The position numbers were made by a program, and so were the translations under genes. From an uncultured Clostridia bacterium (lineage in GTDB: Bacteria > Bacillota > Clostridia > TANB77 > CAG-508): DNA of 11,882 nucleotides. The stretch is taken from the NCBI GenBank assembly GCA_949448405.1, contig CASTFX010000024.1:1-11882 (forward strand), written 5' to 3'. A model generated the notes under the pieces. That model worked only from the letters and a program-made list of their open reading frames with translations. It was not told the DNA's origin and did not search any database. Positions 1-8,199 of the stretch are shown here, one piece after another. Each line of letters begins with the position of its first letter. The stretch's first letter is position 1.

Positions 1-866
1 CTACTAATACTATTTTCTTATCTCCATTTTGAGCAGTTCTTAGTGATACTGTAGGCGTTTCACTATTTATATACATTCCTTTAAATAATTTGTGATTTGT
101 TTCTATTCCTATTATATATGATTTCTCTTGATACATTTTTAAGAAATAGAATCCTGGAATATTTATTATTGGATAATGTGTTGCAATAACTACGTATTTG
201 GCTTTTATAATTCCGTCCATTTTCTGTATATACTCTATATCCATTATTCTCATTTTTTATTGAACATACTTTACTTTTTTCATATATTTGTCCTTTATTT
301 TCTATAATTATTTTTGTAAGACCTTTTAGATATTTCATGACATTAAACTGTGCTTGATTTGGAAATTCTATTGCACCAAGTACATTTTTTATTGGGATTT
401 CGATATTTTCTATAAATTTTGCTTCTCCTCCTATTTCTTTTACTGCTGTAACTTCGTCTTTTATTTTTGATAATTCTTCTTTACTTTTTGTAAATACATA
501 TGCTGATTGTCTTTCAAAATCGCATTCTATATTTTCTTCTTTTATTATGTTTGATATATTTTCTATAGCTTCTTGATTCGCATTATAATATTCTTCTGCA
601 TAATCTTTTCCATAGTCATCTATTAAATATTTGTAGAATAGTCCATGCTGTGAAGTTACTTTTCCTGTTGTGTTTCCTGTTGTTTTTGTTCCTATTTTTT
701 CCCTTTCTAGTATTACTACTCTTTTTCCACTTTTACTTAAATAGTATCCTGTACTAATTCCTGTTATTCCTCCACCTATTATACATACATCACTTTCTAC
801 TATTCCTTCTAATTTTTTACTATTTTTCAATATATCTTTTTCTGTATCTATCCATAATGATTTCAC
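1..866 (-). CDS. YhfW-like FAD-dependent oxidoreductase, 3' end off the left edge, one C-GGA frame break
   Basis: Predicted flavoprotein oxidoreductase of the DAO/glycine-oxidase superfamily; substrate unknown. It starts with GTG at 866 after an AAAGGAAG ribosome site. An N-terminal dinucleotide-binding motif GGGITG lies at about residues 31-36, followed by the ILERE strand end and a TTGNTTGKVTSQHG segment typical of the B. subtilis YhfW group; those proteins often end in a Rieske 2Fe-2S domain, which would lie beyond this window. The frame is open to an in-frame CGG at 215-213; from there the conserved sequence continues one base over (GIIKAKYVVIATHYPI, later SLRTAQNGD) with no stop to the window edge. 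Dropping that one C gives a continuous protein of about 288 residues here. It follows the yycJ-like gene but is separated from it by a hairpin. Family call is fairly secure; the substrate is not. Confidence 0.8.
212..215 (-). other. C-GGA frame-break site 1 (FAD oxidoreductase)
   Basis: Codons before it read ..AAT GGA, then in-frame CGG followed by A. Continuing in the original frame loses homology; restarting at GGA (214-212) gives NG-GIIKAKYVVIATHYP, the expected FAD-domain sequence. Confidence 0.85.
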
Positions 867-898
867 TCTTCCGCTTCCTTTCTAATAAAACAAAACTC

Positions 899-926
899 CT
901 AACACTTAGCTTTTCCTAAATGTTAG
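899..926 (-). terminator. Hairpin between the yycJ-like and FAD oxidoreductase genes
   Basis: Read on the minus strand, CTAACA-T-TTAG pairs with CTAA-G-TGTTAG (one U-G pair) around a 6-nt GAAAAG loop, followed by a GAGTTTTGTTTT tract. It is plausibly a terminator or attenuator that sets the FAD gene apart from the murA-yycJ pair. The T-run is interrupted, so termination may be partial. Confidence 0.5.
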
Positions 927-942
927 AAGTTTATACTTCTAC

Positions 943-1728
943 TTATATATTTACTACTTTACTTGGTTCAAATCTGCTTGCTACTCCGAGCTCTATCTCT
1001 TTTTCTTTCATTCCACTTTGCACAAGTTCATTTACTACACTTTTGTATGCAAGTTCTGGAAAGTTGCTTTCTTTACTTAAATGTCCTAGCATTACGTTTC
1101 CTAGCCCATATTTTATCAATTGTGATATTGTTTTTCCAGCTTCATTATTAGATAAATGTCCTCTTATTCCTGCTATTCTAGTTTTTACAGAATATGGATA
1201 TGAACAGCATCTTAAAACTTCTGGATCATAATTTGATTCTAATAGCACAAATTTGCTGGATTTTAAGTTTTCTATAACTTCTTTGGTCATTTCGCCTAAA
1301 TCTGTTGCTATACTTATTTTTTTATCATCATTTTTTATACTAAATCCACATGAATCCATTGCATCGTGTGAAGTTGAAAATGATTTTATTTTTAAATCTC
1401 CTATTTCTATTTCTTCTCCAACTTTAAAATAGTTTTTGTTTTCTATATTTACTACTGATTTTTCATTTTCTATTCCATTCCATGTCCCTAAACTTGCATA
1501 CACTGGTATGTTATACTTTTTTGCAAGTGTCCCAATGCTTCTTATGTGATCTATATGTTCATGTGTTACTATTATTGCATTTATGTCATTAATATCTACG
1601 TCTATTGAACTTAATCCTTCAACAACTTTTTTTGCACTTACTCCTGCATCTACTAATATTTTGGTTTCGTTTCCTTGTACAAATAGGCTGTTTCCTGTAC
1701 TTCCACTGTATAAACTACAGAATTTCAC
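943..1728 (-). CDS. yycJ: YycJ/WalJ-like metallo-beta-lactamase-fold hydrolase
   Basis: Predicted cytoplasmic metal-dependent hydrolase or nuclease of the metallo-beta-lactamase fold. The signature HEHIDH is at residues 56-61 (metal ligands H56, H58, D60, H61), with further likely ligands at H122 (TSHDAMDS) and D144 (IATDLGEM). The blocks RGHLSNNEAG and LGHLSKESN near the C-terminus are characteristic of YycJ/WalJ, which in Bacillus and relatives belongs to the walRK region linking cell-wall control to DNA metabolism. At 261 residues it has the usual length. It starts with GTG at 1728 behind GAGAGG. It lies 21 bases after the murA stop on the same strand, so cotranscription is likely. It has one CGG, straddling codons CTC-GGA (988-986), and no frame problem. 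The walRK genes are not present here. Confidence 0.85.
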   Translation of the reverse strand: MKFCSLYSGSTGNSLFVQGNETKILVDAGVSAKKVVEGLSSIDVDINDINAIIVTHEHIDHIRSIGTLAKKYNIPVYASLGTWNGIENEKSVVNIENKNYFKVGEEIEIGDLKIKSFSTSHDAMDSCGFSIKNDDKKISIATDLGEMTKEVIENLKSSKFVLLESNYDPEVLRCCSYPYSVKTRIAGIRGHLSNNEAGKTISQLIKYGLGNVMLGHLSKESNFPELAYKSVVNELVQSGMKEKEIELGVASRFEPSKVVNI

Positions 1729-1749
1729 TTTGTTTACCTCTCTTATTTT

Positions 1750-3015
1750 CTACTGTTCTTCTACTCTTTTTATTTTTGCTCCAAGTGCTCTGAATTTTTC
1801 TTCTATATTCTCATAGCCTCTGTCTATATGTTCTATATTATATATCTGTGTCTCTCCATCTGCCATAACTCCTGCAATTATTAGAGCTGCTCCTGCTCTT
1901 AAGTCTGTTGCATATACTGGAGCTCCTGTTAATTTTTCCATTCCTTCAAAAAATGCTACTTTTCCTTGCGATGTTATTTTTGCTCCCATTCTATTTAGTT
2001 CTTCTGTGTATTGAAATCTTGAGTCCCATATGCTTTCTGTTATTATGCTTGTTCCTTGTGCTGTCGACATAGCAACTCCCATTTGTGGTTGTAAATCAGT
2101 TGGAAATCCTGGATATGGTAGAGTTTTAATGTTTACTTTATTTGGCCTTTTACTACAACTAACTCTTATTGTTTCTCCATCTATGTCTTCTACTTTTGCT
2201 CCCATTTCAATAATTTTTGCGGTTACTGATTCTAAGTGTTTTGTTATACAATTTTTTACTGTTATATCTCCTCTTGTTGCAACTGCTGCAAGCATAAATG
2301 TTCCTGCTTCTATCTGGTCTGGTACAACTGAATAGCTTCCTTCTTGTTTTAATTCTTCTACCCCTTGTATTCTTATTCTATCTGTTCCAGCACCTGTGAT
2401 TTTTGCTCCCATTTTATTTAGGAAATTTGCTAAATCTACTATATGTGGTTCTTTAGCTACATTTTCTATTGTTGTTATTCCTTCTGCAAGTACTGCTGCA
2501 AGCATTGCATTAATTGTTGCACCAACTGATACTATGTCTAAATATATAGAACTTCCTTGTAGTTTTTTAGCTTTTACTTCTATCTTTCCTTGTTCTGTTT
2601 CTACTGTTGCTCCTAGTGCTTCAAATGCTTTTATGTGTTGATCCATTGGTCTTGCACCTAGTTTACACCCTCCTGGCATTCCAACTACTGCATGTCTACA
2701 TCTTCCAAGTAAAGCTCCTGTTAAGTAATATGATGCTCTAAATTTACTTGTTAAGTCTAATGGTGCTTCAACACTGTTTATATTTCTTGTGTCTATCTCC
2801 AAAACATTTTGGGCTACTCTTTTTATTTTTACTCCTAAACTTTCTAGGATAGTACAATATGCTTTTATATCACTTATTTCTGGAATATTATCTATTGTGC
2901 ATACTCCATTTATTAAGAGTGTTGCTGGAAGTATTGCTACTGCTGCATTTTTTGCTCCACTTATTGTAACTTCTCCTTTTAGTTTAGTTTTCCCCTCTAT
3001 TATTATTTTCTCCAA
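1750..3015 (-). CDS. murA: UDP-N-acetylglucosamine 1-carboxyvinyltransferase (MurA)
   Basis: Catalyses transfer of enolpyruvate from PEP to UDP-GlcNAc, the first committed step of peptidoglycan synthesis, in the cytoplasm. The 421-residue product has the family's normal length and is collinear throughout: SGAKNAAVAILPA at the N-terminus, the catalytic loop GGCKLGARPMDQH with Cys117 (the fosfomycin target residue), TDLQPQMGVA in the middle, and DLRAGAALIIAG near the end. The start is a TTG at 3015, chosen because GGAGG (3027-3023 on the minus strand) lies 7 bases upstream. Firmicutes commonly carry two paralogues (MurA/MurZ); which one this is cannot be told from the window. It has its own promoter and is followed closely by the yycJ-like gene. 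Notably, no CGG codon occurs in this gene. Confidence 0.95.
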   Translation of the reverse strand: MEKIIIEGKTKLKGEVTISGAKNAAVAILPATLLINGVCTIDNIPEISDIKAYCTILESLGVKIKRVAQNVLEIDTRNINSVEAPLDLTSKFRASYYLTGALLGRCRHAVVGMPGGCKLGARPMDQHIKAFEALGATVETEQGKIEVKAKKLQGSSIYLDIVSVGATINAMLAAVLAEGITTIENVAKEPHIVDLANFLNKMGAKITGAGTDRIRIQGVEELKQEGSYSVVPDQIEAGTFMLAAVATRGDITVKNCITKHLESVTAKIIEMGAKVEDIDGETIRVSCSKRPNKVNIKTLPYPGFPTDLQPQMGVAMSTAQGTSIITESIWDSRFQYTEELNRMGAKITSQGKVAFFEGMEKLTGAPVYATDLRAGAALIIAGVMADGETQIYNIEHIDRGYENIEEKFRALGAKIKRVEEQ

Positions 3016-3067
3016 TGCGATTCCTCCATTGTAATATATTTTATGAATAATTTAATTTTCCAAAGTT

Positions 3068-3096
3068 AATATACCACAATTTGATTTTATTTACAA
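3068..3096 (-). promoter_or_regulatory. Promoter of murA
   Basis: On the minus strand TTGTAA (3096-3091) and TATATT (3073-3068) are separated by 17 bases, and a TG one base before the -10 makes it an extended -10. The predicted transcript starts about 45 bases before the murA TTG. Confidence 0.7.
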
Positions 3097-3159
3097 TATA
3101 TTATTTATATTTTATTCTAGCCACTTGAACCTATTATATTATTTTGGCATATTATTTTA

Positions 3160-3165
3160 TATAAT
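3160..3165 (+). promoter_or_regulatory. Possible -10 element for the M14 peptidase
   Basis: A consensus TATAAT lies 33 bases before the ATG at 3199. No good -35 sits at the expected distance (TTGGCA at 3144 is only 10 bases away), so this could use another sigma factor or be chance in an AT-rich region. Confidence 0.3.
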
Positions 3166-3198
3166 TGTGTTTATTAATTGCTTAAAATGGAGGTTTTT

Positions 3199-4480
3199 AT
3201 GGATACTTTAAAACGTGGTTCTATTCGGACCACAAGTTATGCTTCTTCAAAGCACCTTAAAAAAAATTGGTTTTTATTCTGGTAGTGTTGATGGAATTTT
3301 TGGAAATCTGACTTATAATGCTGTCTTAAATTTTCAAAAAAATTTTGGTTTAGTTCAAGATGGTATTGTTGGCTCTAGTACATGGAATGCTTTATATCCT
3401 TATCTTTATGGGTATACCTCATATGTAATAAGAGCAAATGATACTTTATATAATATAGCTGCTAAATTTTCTACTACTGTTAATAGAATTATTGCTGCTA
3501 ATCCTTCTATTAATCCTAATAATCTTGTTATTGGTTCTTCTATCATAGTTCCTTTTTCTTATATTGTCCCTACTGATGTTAGTTATACATATGATATTAT
3601 GAAAATGAATATTTCTGCTTTTTCTACAGTTTTCCCATTTATTGAAATTGGAAGTATTGGTACTTCTGTTCTTGGAAGAGATATTCCTTATATGAAAATT
3701 GGAACTGGTCCAAAAGAGGTGTTTTATAGTGCATCTATTCATGCGAATGAGTGGATAACTAGTCCTGTTCTTATGAAATTTGCCGAAAACTTTTCAAAGG
3801 CATATGTAAATGATGGATATATTTATGGATATCGAGCTAGAAATATTTTTAATTCTACTTCTATTTATATAGTTCCTATGTGTAACCCTGATGGAGTTGA
3901 CTTAGTAACTTCTGGGCTTTCAGAAAATTCTGAGGCCTACAAAAATGCTGAAAAAATTTCAAAAGATTATCCTTCTATTCCATTCCCTGCTGGCTGGAAG
4001 GCTAATATTGAAGGTGTGGATTTAAATTTACAATTCCCTGCTAATTGGGAAGAGGCTAAAGAAATAAAATTTGAACAGGGATTTAAATCTCCTGCTCCTC
4101 GTGATTTCGTTGGCACTGCTCCATTGGTTGCTCCTGAGTCAATTGCTTTATATAAATTTACTCTTGCTCATAAATTTAGATTGATTTTAGCTTATCATAC
4201 ACAAGGTAGAGTAATTTACTGGAGATACTTAGATTATCTTCCACCTGCTTCTTATTATATAGGTGAGCAATTTGCAAATTCTAGTGGATATGAATTAGAA
4301 GATACACCTTTTGCTTCGAGCTTCGCAGGATATAAGGATTGGTTTATTCAAAATTATAATTTACCTGGATATACAATTGAATGTGGTTTTGGAGATAATC
4401 CGCTTCCTATCTCTCAATTTAATACAATATATGCTGAAAATGAAGGTATTTTTGTTTTAGGTGCAGTCTTAGCTTTGTAA
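3199..4480 (+). CDS. PGBD-LysM-M14 zinc peptidase (gamma-D-glutamyl-diamino acid endopeptidase type), one C-GGA frame break
   Basis: Predicted peptidoglycan stem-peptide endopeptidase. The reconstructed 426-residue protein has a peptidoglycan-binding domain (about 4-70), a LysM domain (about 75-125, YVIRANDTLYNIAAKF) and an M14 catalytic domain. Zinc ligands are H181 and E184 (HANEW) and H333 (AYHTQG); E394 (TIECG) is the catalytic acid/base. The substrate segment reads DLNLQFPANW, as in ENP1/YqgT-type enzymes, not the DLNRNFP of classical carboxypeptidases. There is no signal peptide. ATG 3199 is preferred because GGAGG (3188-3192) is 6 bases upstream and codons 1-9 give the canonical PGBD opening LKRGSI-GPQV. 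This requires a +1 shift at the CGG at codon 10. A GTG at 3215 would avoid the shift but is 22 bases from any ribosome site and lacks the LKRGS part. Confidence 0.88.
3226..3229 (+). other. C-GGA frame-break site 2 (M14 peptidase, codon 10)
   Basis: ATG..GGT TCT ATT then in-frame CGG A. The original frame stops within 20 codons (TAG near 3283). From GGA (3227) the sequence gives GPQVMLLQSTLKKIG, the expected peptidoglycan-binding domain. Confidence 0.85.
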
Positions 4481-4505
4481 ATCCTTGTATATTTACAAAA
4501 ATTAT

Positions 4506-4530
4506 GGGAATCTTATACGGATTCCCTTTT
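4506..4530 (+). terminator. Terminator after the M14 peptidase
   Basis: GGGAATC (4506-4512) pairs perfectly with GATTCCC (4520-4526) around a 7-base loop and is followed by TTTT, 26 bases after the peptidase stop codon. Confidence 0.65.
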
Positions 4531-4609
4531 GCTTCTTCTGATACATTTGAAATAATTTCATCAATTTTATTTTATATAATATACCTTTTTAATTTTTTTG
4601 TTTTAAATT

Positions 4610-4638
4610 TTTACATTTAGTGGTATACTTTTTATAGT
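4610..4638 (+). promoter_or_regulatory. Promoter of the P-type ATPase
   Basis: TTTACA (4610-4615), 17-base spacer, TATAGT (4633-4638). An inverted repeat TATACT/AGTATA (4624-4629 and 4636-4641) overlaps the -10 and may be an operator. The expected leader is only about 20 bases, too short for a magnesium M-box riboswitch. Confidence 0.65.
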
Positions 4639-4661
4639 ATAGAATTTAGGAGATGATTATT

Positions 4662-7278
4662 TTGTCTGTTAATACTACAAAAGAAGACGTTAATATTAAT
4701 AAATTATATGGAACAGAAGCTACTTTATCTAAAGATGAATTTATACAAAAATATAAAGTTCAAGTAAATGGACTTTCTTTAGATGAAGTTAATTCTAGAA
4801 TAAATAATTATGGTTTAAATGAGGTTAAACAGGCTAAACCTAAGAAATGGTATAATTATTTTTTTGAAAGTTTATTTACACCTTTTAATTCCATTTTGCT
4901 TGGAATTGTCCTTTTACTTATTTATACTGATATTTATCTACCAGAAACACCTAGTTATGCAAATATTATAGTTATTATTATTTTGGTTTCTGCAAGTACT
5001 TTACTTGATTTTTTTGAAGAGTACCGTTCTAATAAAGCTGCTGAAAAATTAAAAGAACTTGTTGCAACAGAAGTATCTGTATTAAGAGATGGTAGTGAGG
5101 TTAAAATTCCAATTAGCCATGTTACTATTCGGAGATGTTGTAGTTTTATCTGCTGGAAGTATGATTCCTGCTGATTTGAGAATTATTAATTCTAAAGATT
5201 TATATGTTGGTCAATCTGCTTTAACTCGGTGAATCTGATAGTGTGAAAAAATTAGATGAAAGTGAGCTTGATATTGGAGATTTAGATAGTATCGCTGATT
5301 TAGATACTATATGCTTCATGGGTACCAATGTTATTTCTGGTAGCGCCAAAGGCGTTGTTATTAAAATTGGCGATGATACTTATTTTGGTAAGGTTGCTCA
5401 TACTTTATCAAATGGTAAACCTAAATCTGCTTTTCAAAAGGGTATCGAAAATATTAGTAAACTTTTAATTCGTTTTATGATTATTATGATACCTATTGTA
5501 TTTTTATTAAATGCTTGGAAACATGATGTTATAACTGCTTTTACATTTGCCGTTGCTATTGCAATTGGTATTACTCCACTTTTACTACCTGTTATTCTAT
5601 CTTCTAGCCTTTCTAAAGGTGCTGTTAGAATGTCAAAAAAGAAAACTATTGTTAAGCAATTGGATTCCATTCAAAATTTTGGTGCTATGAATATTTTATG
5701 TACTGATAAAACTGGTACTTTAACTGAGGACAAAATCGTACTTGAGAAGTATTTGGATATTTATGGTAATGAAGATATACAAATTTTAAAATATGCCTTT
5801 TTAAATTCATTTTTTCAAACTGGATTAAAGGGTAGCATTGATGAAGCTGTTATAAAACGTGGTTTAGAAAATGGTATGAGTGAATTTGAAAGTAAATATG
5901 AAAAAGTCGATGAAATTCCTTTTGACTTCTCTCGTAGACGTTTGTCTGTTGTTGTTAATGATGGTTCAAAAATTCAACTTATTACTAAAGGTGCAGTAGA
6001 GGAAATATTAAATATTTGTACTAAAGTTTCTAATAATGGTGAGATTTCTAATATTACCAAAGAAATTAAAGATAATATTCGAAACATTAGTAAATCTTTG
6101 AATGAGGAAGGATTAAGAGTTGTTGCTGTGTGTCAAAAAAATGATGTTGGACATATAGAACATTTTTCCGTTTCAGATGAAAAAGATATGGTTCTTCTTG
6201 GATTCATAGGATTTCTGGATCCTCCAAAGGAAAGTGCTAAAGGTTCTATTGAGAAATTAAATAATGCAGGAATTCGTGTTATCGTTTTAACTGGTGATAA
6301 TGCAGAAGTTACAAGAACCGTATGTAATAAAGTTGGAATTAATTCTAAAAATATTGTTACTGGAAGCAAAATTGATAAATTATCTGACATAGCTGTTTTG
6401 AGGCTTCTTAAGAGAACTAATATTTTTGTTAAGCTTTCTCCTATACAAAAAGCTAGAATTGTTAGACTTTTAAAAGAAGCTCGGTAACGTAGTACGGTTA
6501 TATGGGAGATGGTATAAATGATAGCCCTTCTCTTACTAATTCAGATGTTGGCATTTCTGTAGATTCAGCAGTTGATATTGCAAAAGAATCTGCTGATATA
6601 ATATTGCTCGAAAAGGATTTAAATGTTTTACTTGATGGTGTAACTGAAGGAAGGCGTACATTTGCTAATCTTATGAAATATATTAAACTTGCAACAAGTT
6701 TTAACTTTGGGGAAGTGATTTCTGTTGTTATTGCAAGTGCTTTACTACCATTTCTTCCTGAAACTCCAATTCAATTATTGCTAGAAGGATTACTTTATGA
6801 CTTTGGTCAATTGACTTTACCTTTTGATAATGTAGATAAAGAGTCTTTAGCTCATCCTAAGAGTATTTCTATAAAGAGTTTGAAGAATTTTATATTTTTC
6901 ATGGGACCTCTTAGTTCTGCTTTTGACTTAGTAGTATTTGCTTCTTTATGGTTTATCTTTAAAGTAAGAGATGTATCTACATTCCAAACAATATGGTTTA
7001 GTTATAGTATTACTTCAAACCTAGTTGGTATGCACATAATAAGAACTTCTAAATTACCATTTTTCCAAAGCAATGCTCATAAGGCTGTATATATTTCTTC
7101 TATTTGCCTTATCTTAGCTGGAATTTTAATTCCGTTTACTGCCCTTGGTGCTTTAGTTGGACTCGTTCCTATTGCTGGTAAATATATTATATTAATTTTG
7201 GATATAACTGTACTTTATTGCTTTGTTGCAATTTTTGCTAAAAAACTTTATATAAAGAAATATCACGAATGGATTTAG
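4662..7278 (+). CDS. MgtA-like P3B P-type cation ATPase, read through four C-GGT/A frame breaks
   Basis: Membrane cation pump, closest to the MgtA magnesium-importer family. The TTG at 4662 lies 9 bases after AGGAG (4648-4652); an ATG at 4653 touches that site and is unlikely. Reading past four extra Cs gives a continuous 870-residue protein, near the family's roughly 900. Visible parts: N-terminal cytosolic segment, two membrane helices (about 65-115), actuator domain with TGES (188-191), M3-M4, DKTGTLT with phosphorylated D348, nucleotide domain (KGAVEE, VVLTGDN), hinge GDGIND (614-619), and C-terminal helices including LLYDFGQLTLPFD. The family-diagnostic run SIQNFGAMNILCTDKTGTLT is present. 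Odd points: M4 has TPLLLP (304-309) where E. coli MgtA, from memory, has TPEMLP; M5 has FGEV (E683) where MgtA has FGNV; M6 has Gly708 in place of Asn. Transported ion is therefore uncertain. No stop or substitution damage accompanies the frame breaks. Confidence 0.88.
5130..5133 (+). other. C-GGA frame-break site 3 (ATPase, Gly157)
   Basis: ..GTT ACT ATT then in-frame CGG A. The original frame ends 14 codons later. From GGA (5131) it reads VTI-GDVVVLSAGSMIPAD, the conserved actuator-domain GD motif. Confidence 0.9.
5227..5230 (+). other. C-GGT frame-break site 4 (ATPase, TGES Gly189)
   Basis: ..GCT TTA ACT then in-frame CGG directly followed by TGA in that frame. From GGT (5228) the sequence reads ALT-GESDSVKK, restoring the invariant TGES phosphatase loop. 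Confidence 0.93.
6482..6485 (+). other. C-GGT frame-break site 5 (ATPase, Gly607)
   Basis: ..AAA GAA GCT then in-frame CGG directly followed by TAA. From GGT (6483) the frame gives EA-GNVV, leading to the next site 13 bases downstream. Confidence 0.9.
6495..6498 (+). other. C-GGT frame-break site 6 (ATPase, Gly611)
   Basis: GGT AAC GTA GTA then in-frame CGG T. From GGT (6496) it reads VV-GYMGDGINDSP, the conserved P-domain hinge. The original frame would stop within nine codons. Confidence 0.92.
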
Positions 7279-7292
7279 TTTTATTTAAATAT

Positions 7293-7333
7293 AAAAAGAA
7301 TAGATTGCTTTTTTCAAGTAATCTATTCTTTTT
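7293..7333 (+). terminator. Strong intrinsic terminator after the ATPase
   Basis: AAAAAGAATAGATTGCTT (7293-7310) pairs with AAGTAATCTATTCTTTTT (7316-7333) with one G-U pair and a 5-base loop, an 18-bp stem ending in a T-run. It isolates the ATPase from the next gene. Confidence 0.9.
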
Positions 7334-7343
7334 GATATAGTAG

Positions 7344-7372
7344 TTGATTTACATTTTTTATTAGTGTATAAT
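7344..7372 (+). promoter_or_regulatory. Promoter of the hypothetical gene at 7443
   Basis: TTGATT (7344-7349), 17-base spacer, perfect TATAAT (7367-7372). The predicted leader is about 65 bases and contains a hairpin. Confidence 0.7.
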
Positions 7373-7390
7373 AATTATGTTTTAATCTTT

Positions 7391-7410
7391 TGTTATTATT
7401 TCTAATAACA
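7391..7410 (+). repeat. Perfect inverted repeat in the leader of the 7443 gene
   Basis: TGTTATTA and TAATAACA form an 8-bp perfect dyad around TTTC, about 12-20 bases after the predicted transcription start and 33 bases before the start codon. It could be an operator or a leader hairpin. Confidence 0.5.
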
Positions 7411-7442
7411 ATTTTCACATTTTTTATTTAGGAGTGATTTTA

Positions 7443-8186
7443 TTGAATCTAGATTTTTTTAACGATTTTTCTCGTAATTTTCACGAAAGTAATTATGCCT
7501 TAAAATTTATTGATGAATTAACAAACTATTTAGGTAATGCTAGAAAAAATATTTTAGAAAATCAAAATTTATCTGATTTTATGAATATTAATAATTTAAT
7601 ATCAAAATATAAAATATCATATGATTCCTTAGAGGATTTTTATGAAAAATCTTCTGATATACTAAAAAGTTACAGTAAAACTATAGATAATGAAGACAGT
7701 GTTTATTATGTTTCATCGAATAATGATTTACATGATAAATATAACATAAACAATATTTATGAAATTAATGAATATAAAAATGGAGAAAAATTAGAGAAAA
7801 TTCATTTAACTGGATCCAATTTACCTAATAATATTCAAACTGGTATAATATTAAAAAAAGATGGAAATATTTATGAGATAGATTTTTTAGGAAGTAAGAG
7901 AGTTTCTAAACAATTAGAAAAAATTGCTCAAGAAATCGCTAATTTGCAAGAAAGTAAACTCCAAAAATATAGAAAAGAGAATAATTTATATGTTGTAGTC
8001 CAAAAAAACCTTCATAGTGCATATCTTAAGGATTCAAATACTAATATAATTTTTGAGGAAGTAAATTTTTCTGATGATACTTTTGGTCTATTATGTAATG
8101 ATGCTGTTGTTAAGTTTAAAAATGGAAAATATATATATGAAGATGAATTAACAAGAAAAAATATGTACTCAATAAATTCTTATTGA
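7443..8186 (+). CDS. Hypothetical acidic, helical protein of unknown family
   Basis: I do not recognise this 247-residue protein. It is rich in Asn, Lys, Glu and Tyr, has no signal peptide or membrane segment, and looks soluble: a helical N-terminal half (about 1-85, DFFNDFSRNFHE... SSDILKSYSKTI), a middle segment that looks beta-rich with repeated short strands (YEINEYKNGEKLEKIHLTG, GIILKKDGNIYEIDFLG), and a helix around 155-180 (EKIAQEIANLQESK). The TTG at 7443 is preferred because AGGAG (7430-7434) is 8 bases upstream; a GTG at 7434 overlaps that site. It is monocistronic, with its own promoter, upstream terminator and a convergent neighbour only 13 bases beyond its stop. It contains no CGG and no frame problem. 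Confidence 0.7.
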   Translation: MNLDFFNDFSRNFHESNYALKFIDELTNYLGNARKNILENQNLSDFMNINNLISKYKISYDSLEDFYEKSSDILKSYSKTIDNEDSVYYVSSNNDLHDKYNINNIYEINEYKNGEKLEKIHLTGSNLPNNIQTGIILKKDGNIYEIDFLGSKRVSKQLEKIAQEIANLQESKLQKYRKENNLYVVVQKNLHSAYLKDSNTNIIFEEVNFSDDTFGLLCNDAVVKFKNGKYIYEDELTRKNMYSINSY

Positions 8187-8199
8187 GCACATATATGTT

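Noticed and set aside
3215..3227. GTG 3215 as the peptidase start
   Set aside because: It lies 22 bases beyond the GGAGG site and cuts off the conserved LKRGS part of the PGBD domain that is encoded just upstream.
4480..4661. M-box magnesium riboswitch before the MgtA-like gene
   Set aside because: The promoter leaves a leader of only about 20 bases, and no long structured leader is visible.
5434..5670. Antisense open frames opposite the ATPase and other real genes
   Set aside because: They lack ribosome sites and recognisable protein character, and are shadows of the conserved coding strands.
4653..7278. ATPase as a decayed pseudogene
   Set aside because: All four disruptions are the same C-before-GGT/A event, the catalytic and structural motifs are intact, and neighbouring genes show the same event. 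Random decay would give mixed deletions, stops and substitutions.
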